A DNA stretch of 64,000 nucleotides from Hydrangea macrophylla (GCA_033977485.1 CM066993.1:29254001-29318000), one strand, 5' to 3'; positions 33,236 through 44,789 are shown, counted from the first letter of the stretch. Numbers and translations: made by a program. The notes: a model not told the origin generated them from the sequence alone.

Positions 33236-34292
33236 CTCAACTTAGTACCCATAGCCTTTTGTAAACTTCCCCAAAACCTCGTTGGCTAAATTCCCTGTCG
33301 TCTTCCGGCTTAAAGTATCGGCTACTACGTTAGCCCTTCCCGAAGGATACTCAATCGAAATATCGTAATCCTTCATCAACTCTAACCATCTCCTCTGTCT
33401 CATATTGAAGTCTCGTTGCGTAAATAGGTACTTCAAACTCTTGTGATCCATGAAGATCTCACACTTTTCCCCATACAAGTAATGCCTCTAAATCTTCAAA
33501 GCATAGATTACTGCAGCCAATTCAAGGTCATGAGTCGGATAATTAACCACGTGTGTTTTCAACTATCTAGACTCATAGGCAATCACCTTTCCACCTTGCA
33601 TAAGTACACATCCCAACTGATGCAACGCACCATTTTAGATCACAAACCCCTTGGTTCCGGATAGTATCGTCAGTATAGGTGCTCTTGTCAACCGCGACTT
33701 CAACTCTTGAAAACTATCTTCACATTCCGAACTCCATTCAAAAGTAACCCGTTTTCTCTCAACTTTGTCATAGGCAATGAAATCTTTGAGAAATTCTCAA
33801 TGAAACGGCGATAATATCCAGCTAATCCTAAGAAACTTCAAATTTTTTACACTGAAGTCGGTCTCTGCTAATTAGATACTGCCTCCACTTTGTGAGGATC
33901 AACTGAAGCTCCATTCTTGTCAATCGCATGACCAAGAAAAGTAATGTTAGGTAGTCAGAATTCACATTTCTTAAAATTTCTGAATAGTTGCTTCTCTCAT
34001 AATCTCTGAAGTATAAGTCTTAAATGGTTCTCGTGCTCCATCTTACTCAGCGAAGAGATAAGAATGTCGTCTATGAACACAATCACAAAGTCATCTAAAT
34101 AGTCATTAAAGACTCGGTTCATAAGTTCCATGAACGCGGCTGGTGCATTTGTAATTCCAAATGGCATTACTAGAAATTCATAGTGTCCGTAGCGCGTCCT
34201 GAAAGCTGTCTTCTCTACATTTTTGGCTTTTACTTTCAACTAATGATAGCCCGATCTCAAATCAATTTTGAAAAATACTCGTGTCCCATGAA
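33236..34292 (-). pseudogene. G3 RT (second half) and RNase H remnant
   Basis: 34239-33997 contains the RT core ([20 protein letters not shown], then VFIDDIL, the FxDD-type active site). 33478-33242 is the RNase H end ([20 protein letters not shown]). Several stops lie between. Near 33275-33290 the frame jumps from the RNase H-integrase linker into the middle of integrase ([10 protein letters not shown] equivalent), a deletion relative to 59470-60190. Confidence 0.85.
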
Positions 34293-34293
34293 T

Positions 34294-34493
34294 AGTGGTG
34301 TCAAACGGGCCGGGTCGGTCTTGGTCAAAGTGTTAGAGGGCCGGGTCGGGCCGGGTCTCACCTAATACCGAGCCGGGCTTGGGAAGGGAGGGGGTGTCCG
34401 CCCCGGACCGGTGGCCCGGGCTCACTAGGGTCGGGCCGAACTGGGCTAGTGGACGGGCTCATGGACGGGTGCATAGACGGGCCGGGCCGGAGT

Positions 34494-34500
<7 letters not shown>
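34294..34500. repeat. GGGCCGGG subterminal repeats, left end of hAT
   Basis: Repeats of GGGCCGGGTCGG, GCCGGGCC and GGGCTCA. The mirror-image set is at 39575-39830. Subterminal repeats of this kind are the usual transposase-binding regions in hAT elements; binding here is inferred. Confidence 0.8.
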
Positions 34501-34504
<4 letters not shown>

Positions 34505-34525
<21 letters not shown>

Positions 34526-34527
34526 GG
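34505..34527 (+). repeat. Poly(G) homopolymer, 23 bases
   Basis: A pure run of 23 G after a T run. Exact length may be unreliable in assemblies. Confidence 0.9.
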
Positions 34528-35737
34528 AAGTTTTAACTTTTAAAGTTTAATGTTTGGGAATTGGGGGGAGTTTTTACTTTTACTCTTTTTTTTATGTTTA
34601 GTTTATGCATTAATGATTGAAAAATTTAGTGAAAAATCCCATTCTACTAACGTTTGTTGTAATAGACCCACCATTTGGTACTTCCCAATGATAGACCCTA
34701 TAATTGTAAATGTTGTTAGAGATTAGTCCAAATTTTCCTATTATAGAATTATTAGATGTCTTTTCTACCCCTAACCTATATATATACATATATACATATA
34801 TTAATTCAGATTTAATGATTGAATCAGTTACCAAATCTTATCAAATCCCAATTGATATTGGTTACAATATATATAGAAATTTTATCATAATATTTTAGGA
34901 TATTACTTTACACAACGGTTACAAACGAATTTCATCATTTCTAATTCAGTGTATTGCATATTCAATCTAGATATCATATCATAAACGAGTCTTTCTGCAG
35001 GTATTGAATTTTACACTGCAAACAGATCATTTTTATACTGTAACTGGTTTATTAGTGTGAAATTTTACACTGCAAAATTTCACTGCTTTCATTAAACCGG
35101 ATTTTGACTTACCATATATACACATTAATTCTGGTATTTATGATAGCATTTTGACTTGCCAATATCTCATTTTGTATTAATATCCCATAATTATAGTGCT
35201 TTCCGTTTTTGTGTTTGTGCCATAAATCACATAGCCTTTGAACCAAGAACATGAGTGTTAATATTCACACTACAACCTTTGAATTGTGGAGTTGTTTTTG
35301 GAACAAACTAATTAGCATTACATTGGAATGGAGATTCAATTAGCAGTTGACTCTTTTTAATTTGGTAAGCAGTCATCATTCAAATAATAAATTATAGTAC
35401 ATACTAACAGTATACAATTTTGCACCATAATATAGGAATCAAGAACATGAGTGTTAAATTTCACACTAGAATGAACATGAGCGTTCAATTTCACACTAGA
35501 ATAATTAAACAAAGTCACACCCAGATTCAAACAACTAGCCTCCAAAGTCACGCCCAGATCCAAACAACTTCCAAAACACAATTAAATGGACTCAACTAAG
35601 CACCCCCTCCAAAGACTCAAAAATGCACCCACTGAAACACCCCAAATTAAATACTGCTCCAATACAACTAAAATAGAAGATAAAAAACAAAAAGTCAGCA
35701 AACACCAATGAAAAGGAAAAATTGAAAAGCAAAGCAA

Positions 35738-36022
35738 CATCACGAAGACAACGACTTCTCCCGCAAACCCGCGCGTGACAACAAGCTCGATCCCAAATGC
35801 AACACCCAAAAACAATCACCACCTCGCCAGAGAAGACCATCGCAAGCTTTTTCTCGTTGAATGGAATCTCCGGTTCATCCACATCACGAAGACAACGACC
35901 TATCCCGTAAATCCGAGCGTGACAACAAGCGCGATCCCAACTGCAACACTCAAAACAATCACCACCTCGCCGGAGAAGACCATCACAAGCCTTTTTCTCA
36001 TTGAATGGAGTCTCCGATTCAT
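35738..36022 (+). repeat. 142-bp tandem duplication, possibly captured sequence
   Basis: CATCACGAAGACAACGAC begins both units (about 35738 and 35881). They share AACAATCACCACCTCGCC and GAATGGAATCTCCGG-like ends. On the minus strand a 96-codon frame starts ATGGATGAACCGGAGATTCC (35882), which could be a captured gene start, but I do not recognise it. Confidence 0.75.
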
Positions 36023-36024
36023 CC

Positions 36025-36058
<34 letters not shown>
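36025..36058 (+). repeat. (GA)n microsatellite
   Basis: 34 bases of GA dinucleotide directly after the tandem duplication. Confidence 0.95.
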
Positions 36059-36062
<4 letters not shown>

Positions 36063-36279
36063 AATCTTATATATATACATATATATAAATTTGGTGTTTA
36101 AAATTTGAAACCCCTTGATTTTGGGTGTTTTCAAATTAGATAAAGAGTTTGAAAAGGAATGACTCATTGATGGGCTTTAGGGGTAGTTTGGTCACTAAAT
36201 AAAAATGTGGACCTATCACCAAAATGTTGTTAGAGTTGAACCTATTATAACAAAGTTAGACTAAATAGGATATTATACT

Positions 36280-36835
36280 AATTAACTCTTAATGATTAGT
36301 GATTATTAAAAAAAATAGTTTGTTTTACAAAAAAAAAAAAGTAAAGAATATTTATTATTCAATAAAAATTAAAGAGAATCAAGAGATTAGTAAGATTACT
36401 AGTATTTGATATTTAAAAATTATAGTCTAATAAAAAATAAAGATTACTTATCATTAATTTGTATAATAAAAAGTAAAGATTTATTCATTAATGATTAGTG
36501 ATTACTAAAAAAAGTTCATTCAAAAAAAAAAGTCAAGAATATTTATTATTCAATAAAAATTAAAGAGATTACTAGTATTTGATATTTAAAAATTGTATCT
36601 AATAAAAAATAAAGATTACTTATCATTAATTTGTATAATAAAAAGTAAAGATTTATTCATTAATGATTTGTGATTACTAAAAAAAGTTCGTTCAAAAAAA
36701 AAAAAAGAATATTTATTATTCAATAAAAATTAAAGAGATTACTAGTATTTGATATTTAAAAATTATAGTCTAATAAAAAATAAAGATTACTTATCATTAA
36801 TTTGTATAATAAAAAGTAAAGATTACATTTTACAG
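36280..36835 (+). repeat. AT-rich tandem repeat, about three units of 165-200 bp
   Basis: Units share TAATGATTAGTGATTACTAA, an A-rich run, TTTATTATTCAATAAAAATT and TTACTTATCATTAATTTG. Starts fall near 36290, 36488 and 36660. They lie just past the 3' end of the transposase and may be the 3' non-coding part of the hAT element. Confidence 0.85.
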
Positions 36836-37019
36836 AATTGAATTTTTATTTTTTTTTTAAATGTCGCTCACAATTTATACGCATGCGGGCCAGGAGTATG
36901 ACAATTGATTTGTTTGGAACTGAATGATCTTCAACATTCATATTCATTCTTCAATTCTTCATTCTTCAATTTTCTTCCGTAACTTCCAAATTTGCGAAGT
37001 TTTCAAGAATAGGATCTTG

Positions 37020-39093
37020 GCGGTTTTGAGTTCGATATTGTGCACGGTCCCGATCCTTCAAGCACATCAAGCAGTCAAGCATATCAGGAGATAATCTGCT
37101 CCTCCTTTCCTCTAGCACCGGAAACCTACACTAAAAGCAGACTCTGATGCAACTGTGGAAGCCGGAGGAGTTAGTAGATCACGAGCCATGATGGAAAGAA
37201 CAGGGAAAGCTCTTACATGTTCTTTCTACCAAGTCAAAATATTTAAATCGACCATTTCCTCATTGGTTAATCGGCTTTCCCACTCGGTTTCTCGATACTT
37301 ATTTAATTCACCAAGAATATTAGAACTACTTACAAATGATTGACTAACACCCTTTTGTTTCTTTAGACTGAGAAACTGGCTCGCCCAAGAACCACCTGAC
37401 GCTCCTGAACGTAACTCAATATTAGAAGTAGAAGAAGAAGTAGCACTTTCTTTATTTGTATATTTTTCATAGTAAATACGAAATAAAGATTCCAAAGTAT
37501 TTTCCATTTCAAAAGTAGTTATTTCTAAACCAGGCTCACCATCTGGTCCTTGCATCAATTCAGATATTTGTTTAACCATTTCACAAACACCATCAAAATT
37601 GATTCAAGGATCCAAGATTGCAGATAAGTAAAATACAAGTGGAATGTTAGACCAATATTTTTTAAACTTTTTTTCCATATTTTCGCAAATATCAATAAAA
37701 ATTTCATTTTTTTGTTTATAACTACAAAATGTATGAGCCATATTAAATAATTCCATATGAACTAAACAAGAAGTAGAATAGTAAACACCGAAAAATTTAT
37801 TTATAGAATTGTAAAATACTTCTAAAAATCTATCAAAGTCAAATGCCATATCCCAATCGTTTGAAGTCAAGTTTAGTAAAGGATAATTAACATTAACAAA
37901 TTGAGTAATAATGCCACTATACTTTTTACAAGAATCTATCATAAGATAAGTAGAATTCCAACGAGTTTTAATATCAGTTTGTAATTTCTTTTTATTAAGA
38001 CAATTTTGTTTACAAACACCATAAAATGCTTGTAGACGGCTAGGCGTTGAACAACAAAAGACCACTACCTCTCTAATTTTAACTATGTGATCTTTAATTT
38101 TTGTTAATCCATCTTAGATAATCAAATTAATGATATGACATACACGACCATGAAATAATTTTCCATTCAACATTGGGCGCATAAGATCTTTAAACATATT
38201 AATAGCATTTGTATTAGCACTAGCATTGTCAAAAGTAATGCTTATAATTTTTTTCATAATATCATACTCATTAAAAACATTGATTATATAGTTATATATA
38301 TTTTCACTAGTATGAGGATAGTTTAATGCACGAAAAGCAATGATATTTTAATTCATATTCCAATTTTCATCTACAAAATGCGCCGTTATACATATATATC
38401 CCGTTTTATTACAACCAGTCCATAAGTCAGAAGTGCATGCAATTGTACAATTAAAAGTAGAAAATTCCTCAATTAAATTTTTTTTGGTTTGTTGAAAAAC
38501 AGATTGTATATCACTTCTACGGGTATTTTTAATAATAGGTTGGTAGGCGGGTTGTAAAAAAAGTTTGAATAAAACGTATACAGCACTCTTCTTCAACTAA
38601 AGTAAAAGGCATATCGGATGCACAAAGAAATTTTTCCAAGCCTTCCCTTATATTTTTTTTATTATAAAGAAAAGTTCCAACGCTTGTGCCAGTAGAAGCA
38701 GAAATTTGGGATTGTACTAGGCCGCCCGCTTGAGCGGTACCTGCTTCCCATGCACCTTTATGCTTGTTTATGATGTGCCTTTTAAGTGTATTATTTCCTC
38801 CACCTTTGTAAGAAAATTTGAGTCCGCATATTTTGCAAATAGTTCTATTTTTTTTCGTCATTTAATTTAAAAAATAACCAAACGAGTGATTTTAATTTTC
38901 TTTCAGTGGTGGGATTGGGATCATTAGGATTTGAAAGAGATGGTTCAGATGGATTAGACCCCATAATTTCAACGTTGTCATCATCCTCCAATTCCAAATC
39001 ATTAATATCATTTCTTTCCCCATAATCTAAATTTTCAAAGTCATAAGTTGACCCTTCTCTAGTTTTTTTGAGATTTTGAATGAGATACCATTT
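37020..39093 (-). pseudogene. hAT transposase, broken by frameshifts and stops
   Basis: From the N-terminus: an acidic leader (near 39000-38930), a BED-type zinc finger (CKIC...HIINKH, 38861-38760), a central region with DLWTG (near 38420) and KTRWNSTYLM (near 37960), and a C-terminal dimerisation region (LTPPASTVASESAFS, near 37130). Reading requires several frame changes, for example in an A run near 38860, plus stops such as a TAG after LNILTW. The order and motifs fit plant Ac-like (ZBED) hAT transposases. It is inactive as it stands. Confidence 0.88.
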
Positions 39094-39574
39094 TTTTTAA
39101 ATAAAAAAAGGGGGAAAGAAATATAAAAGATTAAAAATACTAACAATTAAATAAGCAACTAATAAAGCAAGAAGTGAAACAATAAATAAATTTACCTCAA
39201 CTTATAGTAGTAGAAGAAGAAGTGAACCACTATAAATTATAATAAGACTTGAGACTTGAGAGCTTGTAAGTTTAAGTTGTAGAAAGACTAGAAGTGCTTT
39301 GATAATTGAATCACCAACTTGTAGAGTAGAAGTGCTTGTAGACATGTAGTTTATGGAGTAATATAGAGAAAGTAGAGAATAGAGAGAGATAATTGATTTT
39401 TGTATGAGAAAATATATTGTGGGAGGTTTGGTATTTATAGAAAATGGGCTATGGGGCATTTTGGGAAGTCAAAAATCATAGTTAAATTTTTACCCCCAAA
39501 ACTAGCAGTTTTATAGCCGTTAGAGGGGTAAAAAGTGAAAAAATATTTGAAAAAGGGTCAAACTAGCCGTTATG
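39094..39574. other. hAT 5' non-coding region
   Basis: No gene recognised. A small AT-rich frame at 39202-39459 (minus) has no motif. The region presumably holds the transposase promoter. Confidence 0.45.
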
Positions 39575-39834
39575 GGCCGAGCGGGCCTACCGAGCCGGGC
39601 CACAACGGCTAGTTTATTCGGGCTTATGGGCCGGGCTAGGGGGTTAGCGGGCCGGGCCGGGCCAGGCCGGGTTTCGGACAAAGGAGCGGGCCGGGCCGTG
39701 GACGGGACTAAGGGTGTCCACCCCGGACCGGACAAAAGTGCTCGGGCCTAGTGGGTCGGGCCGGGCTTTTAGCCTGGGAAAATTGAGCCAGGCTCAGGCC
39801 GGGCCGGGCCAACCCGACCCGATTGACACCTCTA
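39575..39834. repeat. GGGCCGGG subterminal repeats, right end of hAT
   Basis: Repeated GGGCCGGGC and CCCCGGACCGG units down to the end TGACACCTCTA, in inverted relation to 34294-34500. Confidence 0.8.
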
Positions 39835-39842
39835 CCCATGAA

Positions 39843-40158
39843 ATTGATCAAATAGATCGTTAATTCTAGGCAACGGATACTTGTTCTAGATTGTTAACTT
39901 GTTTAACTCTCAGTAGTCAACATACATACGCATTGAACCATCCTTCTTCTTTACACATAGTACTGGGGCTCCCCACGGTGATATGCTAGGTCGAATGAAA
40001 CCTTTGTCAAGTAGTTCTTGTAGTTGTGCTTTCAATTCTTTCAATTCTACGGGTGTCATTCGATACGGTGCTCGAATACGGTAGCAGTGTAACTCCACTT
40101 CCTTGAAAACAAAAGTTCCCATACATCGGTGATCGAAAATTGACTTCTTTCTGTTCAC
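39843..40158 (-). pseudogene. G3 RT N-terminal part
   Basis: Reads [18 protein letters not shown] and [13 protein letters not shown], the conserved RT start in Ty3 elements, and is then cut by the hAT insertion. The RT continues at 34292 on the other side. Confidence 0.9.
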
Positions 40159-40545
40159 AATCTATTGTGGCTTGGTTAAGAGACAACCAATACATTCATA
40201 GTATCACATCGAAATGGTTCACAGCAATCGGTATAAGGTCGACGGTCATCAACTTCTCGCCTAGTTTGATCCCATAGTTCTTGTATATCGTGGACGTAAT
40301 TATAGGCTCACTAAGAGGTACAGTAATGGATAATTCATATCCTAACGGTGCCGATCTAACATTCAAATGTTCAACAAAATGACGCGACACAAATGAATGT
40401 GTAGATCTTGAATCAACGAGTATGCGTGCTAAGTGTGAACATATAAGCACCATACTTGAGACCACTGTATCTGCAGTAGCCACATCTCCAGGATTCATCT
40501 GGAATGACCTCCCTTCGCACTGCTCTGTCCCCTGCCTCCTCTCAT
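40159..40545 (-). pseudogene. G3 protease remnant
   Basis: Retropepsin-like segment with LVDSRSTHSFVS. The active site is normally D-S-G, as in the related copy at 61.9 kb (LVDSGSTHS). Here Gly is replaced by Arg, so the protease would be inactive even without the frameshifts. Confidence 0.85.
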
Positions 40546-40549
40546 TAGA

Positions 40550-41590
40550 TTACTTAGGCTTCAAACCACTCGAAGCCATGGAACTCGCTCCTTGTTGGGG
40601 ACGTCTCCTCAGACAATTCCGGGATTGATGCCCAACCATCCCACAATCGTAACATTTGCCTCCCATATCAGATGCCGAACTATTACTGTTCATCCCTTGA
40701 GTTTTGTTCTGAAAGTTAGTTAGAAAACATCGGCCGGTGTGTGGTCGATTGCAAAGCGAACACATCGGTATATTGCTCATCGTTCTCCCTTGTCCACTGA
40801 AGCTAGAACTAGAACCAGAGCCTCGCGTGAATGGCCTCTTGAAAGATCCGCCTTGGTTTCGGTCACCACTCTCATTACCTCGCTTGCCTAGCTGATTTTG
40901 CCATGATCTTTCCATTCCACTTTCGGCTACAAGCGTCGTTTGTTGCACTGCTGCCACAGTTGAATGCTCATAGGTCTCTACTCTTAACCGGATATTATCC
41001 CTTAAACCTTCCTCCAACTTCCTTGCTCTATCCTCCTCCTCTGGCATTGACCCCTTTCCAAATCTCAATAATGCATTGTACTTGGAAGTATATTGGATTA
41101 CAGTAATGTCTCCCTGTCGGGGATTGTCGAACTCTCTCTTTTTCACGTTGAGAGCGGCTCGCGGAAAGAATCGATGAATAAACTCTGCCTTGAACCATTC
41201 CCACGTTATTGGTGCCCCTTGGTCCAGAACATTTACCCACCAATTCTGGGCTTCACCCTTGAGCACATCACTTGCATTTCCTATCTTTAGTGCATCGGAC
41301 ATTGGGATAGACCTGAAAATTCTCTCCATATCAATGACCCAGTGTTCTGTTAGTGTTATGTCAGACGTTCCATGAAATTCCATTGGTTTCTTTCGAGCGA
41401 ATTGTTCCAATACAGGCCGTCCACTCCTGTTCTTTGGAGCATGTACCATAACTATTGGTGCTGCCTTGAAAGAAGGTGTTGGAGGTAACCGCTTTGTTAA
41501 ATTCCGAATCTAGTCTCCGATGTTTCCGATCATTTCGGTCATGTGGTTCATTCGGCGATACATCTCGGTCACCGCCACTCAAGATTGTAC
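40550..41590 (-). pseudogene. G3 gag with zinc knuckle
   Basis: A 299-codon open stretch (41449-40550) with gag core (WWVNVLDQGAPITWEWF, then FRRF-like FIHRFFPRA) and an intact CCHC knuckle, CYDCGMVGHQSRNC, near 40640. The N-terminal part upstream of 41449 continues in another frame, so at least one frameshift separates it. The product would form the particle and bind element RNA. Confidence 0.88.
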
Positions 41591-41756
41591 AATCTTGTTA
41601 ATCTCAATGCATAAACAATATGCATGTATGACAATAAACAAATCATGTACATACAACCACATACCATAAGCATCAAACATCTCTACAATGTTTGCGTTAA
41701 AATCACTCAACACTCCACTTGTCGTCGAACGTTCCCAAAGATTTGTTACCTATAAC

Positions 41757-41770
41757 TCTGATACCAATAA
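41757..41770 (-). other. G3 primer-binding site
   Basis: The minus strand reads TTATTGGTATCAGAG next to the 5' LTR, initiator tRNA-Met type. Confidence 0.8.
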
Positions 41771-41771
41771 A

Positions 41772-43988
41772 TGTCACGACCCATCCTGCAACGGGCGAAA
41801 ATAGGACACGTTACACGCCACCAACGCTCATCCAATTCAATTAAAGTAAATAGCAGCGAAAAAATATAAGTAAAATCCATGAAATTTAAAGTTACAAAAA
41901 GTTTTGCACATTTGAAAGCACTCAAAGAAACACCCTGCTTGAAAACCAGTAATCCAGTCGACTGATCAGAGGTTCGTAGACTGGAAATGCAAGATACAGA
42001 GAGCCTCAAAAACTCAACAGTCAGTCCAGTCGACTATGTCGGGGACCCAATCGACTATGCTGTCAAAATCCCATTCGACTGGTACCTTCCTGTCGATTAA
42101 ATCCTAACCCCTCAGAAACCCCCATTTTGAAAACACTATCCAGTCGACTGTGGTCTTCACCCATTCGATTGTTTCTTTCACAGAATGAAAATACCAATTC
42201 GAATCCAATGATCCAGTTGACTGCGTCGGGGACCCAGTCGACTGATTTCAATATTTAAGGGCAATAGCTGATTCAAAACAGGTCTACAGTCGACTGTCCC
42301 TAAACCAGTCGACTGTTTTCCCCCAACTTACTAAGCATTCTACAGATTTTCCATCTATGGTTATCCAAACTCAAACAGGGATTAAAGAACATACATCAAC
42401 TCACTCCAAAGAGATTCTAACTGTATCACAACATGTCAGAATATAATACATGAGTTTAACTACGGATTACAATAGCTATAAATCCATTCCAAGATTCTAA
42501 ACTAAACACATGGTTTCAACTTCACAAAATCTTTATTACAACATTTGGAATAGAAAACAAAAACATACACAAGAGCGATCCCGTCATCCCATCGGCCTCA
42601 TACTTCGCGTTTCTTATTCCTCTCTTCTTATCGCGTACAATAGAAAAAAATTCCACTGCTCAACTCTATGCTGAGTGCACAAATTCTAACATATGTAATA
42701 TATGATCAAACTGGCTTTAATCTCATAATTCAAATCAAAATAGCCTCTAGGGAGAAAAATATTCATTCATCCGGTAGCGGCAAGTCCAAGTCTTCAATTG
42801 CGATGCCAATGGCTAATACAAGCCTACAACCATCGCATCCTAAGTGCCTTGGCAAGTCCAAGTCTTAAACCATGCACAGAAGTCGTCGCTGCTAAATTCT
42901 CAAGCATCGAGAAACTTACTCCGGCATGAATTTGTATAAGTCCCCCCCCTTTTGTCCCACATAGTCACTTCACGTGTTTGCGTATAAATTAGACATGCTT
43001 TTTACAGTTAAGCGCGTACATAATTAACGGACCTACTATTAACACATGAATTTCACCCAGATTACAATTTCGTCGTCAAAAGTCAAAACATGTATATTTC
43101 CTATATAACATAGATTAGAATTCATACCTCGTGCGAATCCCCTCTAACTTTGAAGGAAGTATTAGAGGACCGATTAAACGTCAGATCTCTGATTTTGAAA
43201 GATTCCTACAAGTATATATGTGTTTTCCCCAAATTCCTAGAATTAGCATTTTTATAAAAACTTAGCCAAGCATGGCCTAACGACTATCAAAACGTAGCTC
43301 TTACCTTGAGGAGTTCAAATATGAAGTTTGGAGAATAACTGGCAATTTGAAGGTCGTCGATTTACGTCGTGAAGCTTGTGGGAATAAAATCTCATTTTTG
43401 TCTCTCTCTCTCCAAGATATTTAGATTTTGATATTTATAAAAAATATCTTAAGTTTACAGTTTTTACTATATATAGACAACACTTTCGAAAATTATATTT
43501 ACCTACCCACGAGTTCTCAAGTCTTCTAATTATCCTCCGAAACGTCGCACACATTCATTTCATTACTCCACGAGTGAAAACTGTAAATTATAAAAGTTTT
43601 CGTCAAAGCTCCATTTGTGTCCGTAATTACGTTCTGAAAACTATTCTCGTGGAAATTCTAGATAACCTACCCTTTATGCAACGTATCACTCACGTTCTCA
43701 CCAAAGTTTTCGAAACGATCTAGGTCGAGATCAAAACTACCAGAAATTATACATAATAGGTATAATTACTATTCATCAAAATACCTGATAACTCAATTAA
43801 CATTTAATGCACATAAATGTAATTTACTCATGTCAATGCCTCATGGATTATCAACTTCTCGTGTCCTCACTTGACACTCCCCGTTGACCCACAATCAACC
43901 TCATCTCAATTATTAATAAACATTAATAATTCACATGATTCCAAATATGCTTTATTAAAATGAATGCATTTCCGGGACGAGTGTGACA
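41772..43988 (-). repeat. G3 5' LTR (right)
   Basis: 2217 bp from TGTCACACTCGTCCC (43988, minus) to GGGTCGTGACA (41772). Carries the CAGTCGACTG array at 41950-42315 and a TATA-like CTATATATAG near 43468-43478. Clear differences from the left LTR in every line indicate age. Confidence 0.92.
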
Positions 43989-43993
43989 GATTC

Positions 43994-44452
43994 CAATTCA
44001 AATGTTTGGTTTATTAAAATTTAATTGGGAATTGAAACAATAATTAAATAACTAAACTAAATTCTCCCTATGTATTTACCCCACACATATATAAACATAT
44101 ATATATATACATATATTAATCAATAAGATCACAAAATTAAAACATAATAAAATCAAAATTTTAAAATATTACTTAATCAAAATTTTAAAAATAATTAGAT
44201 TGGTCAAAAGATAAGGATCAAGTTGGTTAAAGATCTCTAATATTTAGCTTTTTTCTCAATTACTAAGGAAATGAATCTCATTACCACCTCTAGATAAGGA
44301 ATGAGTTTCCTTATTTTTCTAAAAAACTACTTCTATTTGGAATTAATTCCAATTTAGATTCCAAACCATTTAAATGTACCAAACTTAAGAAAGTGATTCT
44401 AGGGAATGAGTTTTCTCCATTGCATTCCTTTCCGGGCAAAGCAAACAGGGCC
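43994..44452. mobile_element. Harbinger/Tourist-like element, right part
   Basis: Resumes after the GATTC duplication with ATTCC-rich sequence and ends GCAAACAGGGCC followed by TAA, the partner of the left end at 29923. Confidence 0.72.
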
Positions 44453-44789
44453 TAAGAGTAAACTTGACTCAGAAAGGGTGGGAAATAAAAGTGATTCCAC
44501 AAATATGAAGCTCCACGCCCACCCGCAGAAGAAGAAAGGGCACCAAAAAAAAAAGGGAGGGAGGGGGGGGGGGGGGGGGGGGGGGGGTTGTGGGTCAATT
44601 AAATATAAGGACATTCGATTGTAAATATGTTGGTTCAAGGACAACATAAAATAAATATGTTAATATATAAGTCCCTCAAATTTTGTTTGGACAGAAACGC
44701 GCCAAGCCCACACCCCAGCGTTTTTAAATCCCAATAGTAAGAAAATGGCATGGCAGCCACAAACACGGGGTGTGCACCACCTTTCCCAG
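44453..44789. other. Stretch without a gene; poly(G) run
   Basis: Contains an A10 run, GGGAGGGA and a 25-base G run (44563-44587). Translated frames here are low-complexity only. Confidence 0.6.
44563..44587 (+). repeat. Poly(G) homopolymer, 25 bases
   Basis: 25 G in a row, preceded by GGGAGGGA. Potential quadruplex; exact length uncertain. Confidence 0.9.

Larger units (their letters stand above)
34637..36275. mobile_element. Candidate Mutator-like TIR element inside hAT
   Basis: Long imperfect inverted ends of about 130 bases. The left part (34637-34770; AACGTTTGTTGTAATAGACC, ATGATAGACCC, CTACCCCTAA) matches the reverse complement of 36150-36275 (AACTTTGTTATAATAGGTT, GTGATAGGTCC, CTACCCCTAA). 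No target duplication is certain. It encloses a less AT-rich tandem duplication that may be captured coding sequence. Confidence 0.5.
34293..39834 (-). mobile_element. hAT DNA transposon, 5.5 kb, with decayed transposase
   Basis: Precise 8-bp duplication CCCATGAA (34285-34292 and 39835-39842). Terminal inverted ends are TAGTGGTGTCAAACGGGC and, reverse-complemented, TAGAGGTGTCAATCGGGT, followed on both sides by dense GGGCCGGG-type subterminal repeats. Transposase remnants on the minus strand have a BED zinc finger and a C-terminal hAT dimerisation region. The insertion cuts G3 RT. It also carries a nested TIR element (34637-36275), a poly-G run and AT-rich tandem repeats. Confidence 0.92.
30065..43988 (-). 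mobile_element. Decayed Ty3 element G3, interrupted by an hAT element
   Basis: Minus-strand element with both LTRs (2314 and 2217 bp), a GATTC duplication (30060-30064 and 43989-43993), a tRNA-Met primer site at 41757-41770 and a polypurine tract at 32379-32400. Gag, protease, RT, RNase H, integrase and a C-terminal region are recognisable but broken by stops, frameshifts, an internal deletion of about 0.7 kb and the 5.5-kb hAT insertion (34293-39834). The LTRs differ noticeably, so it is older than the copia at 15.9 kb and the related element at 56.5 kb. Confidence 0.92.

Noticed and set aside
35582..35882. Hydrophobic frame that could be a membrane protein
   Set aside because: Two overlapping frames on the same strand look equally hydrophobic and no family is recognised. 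Kept only as possible captured sequence inside the TIR element.
44399..44647. Poly-proline frame on the minus strand
   Set aside because: Produced by the poly(G) run; no protein features.
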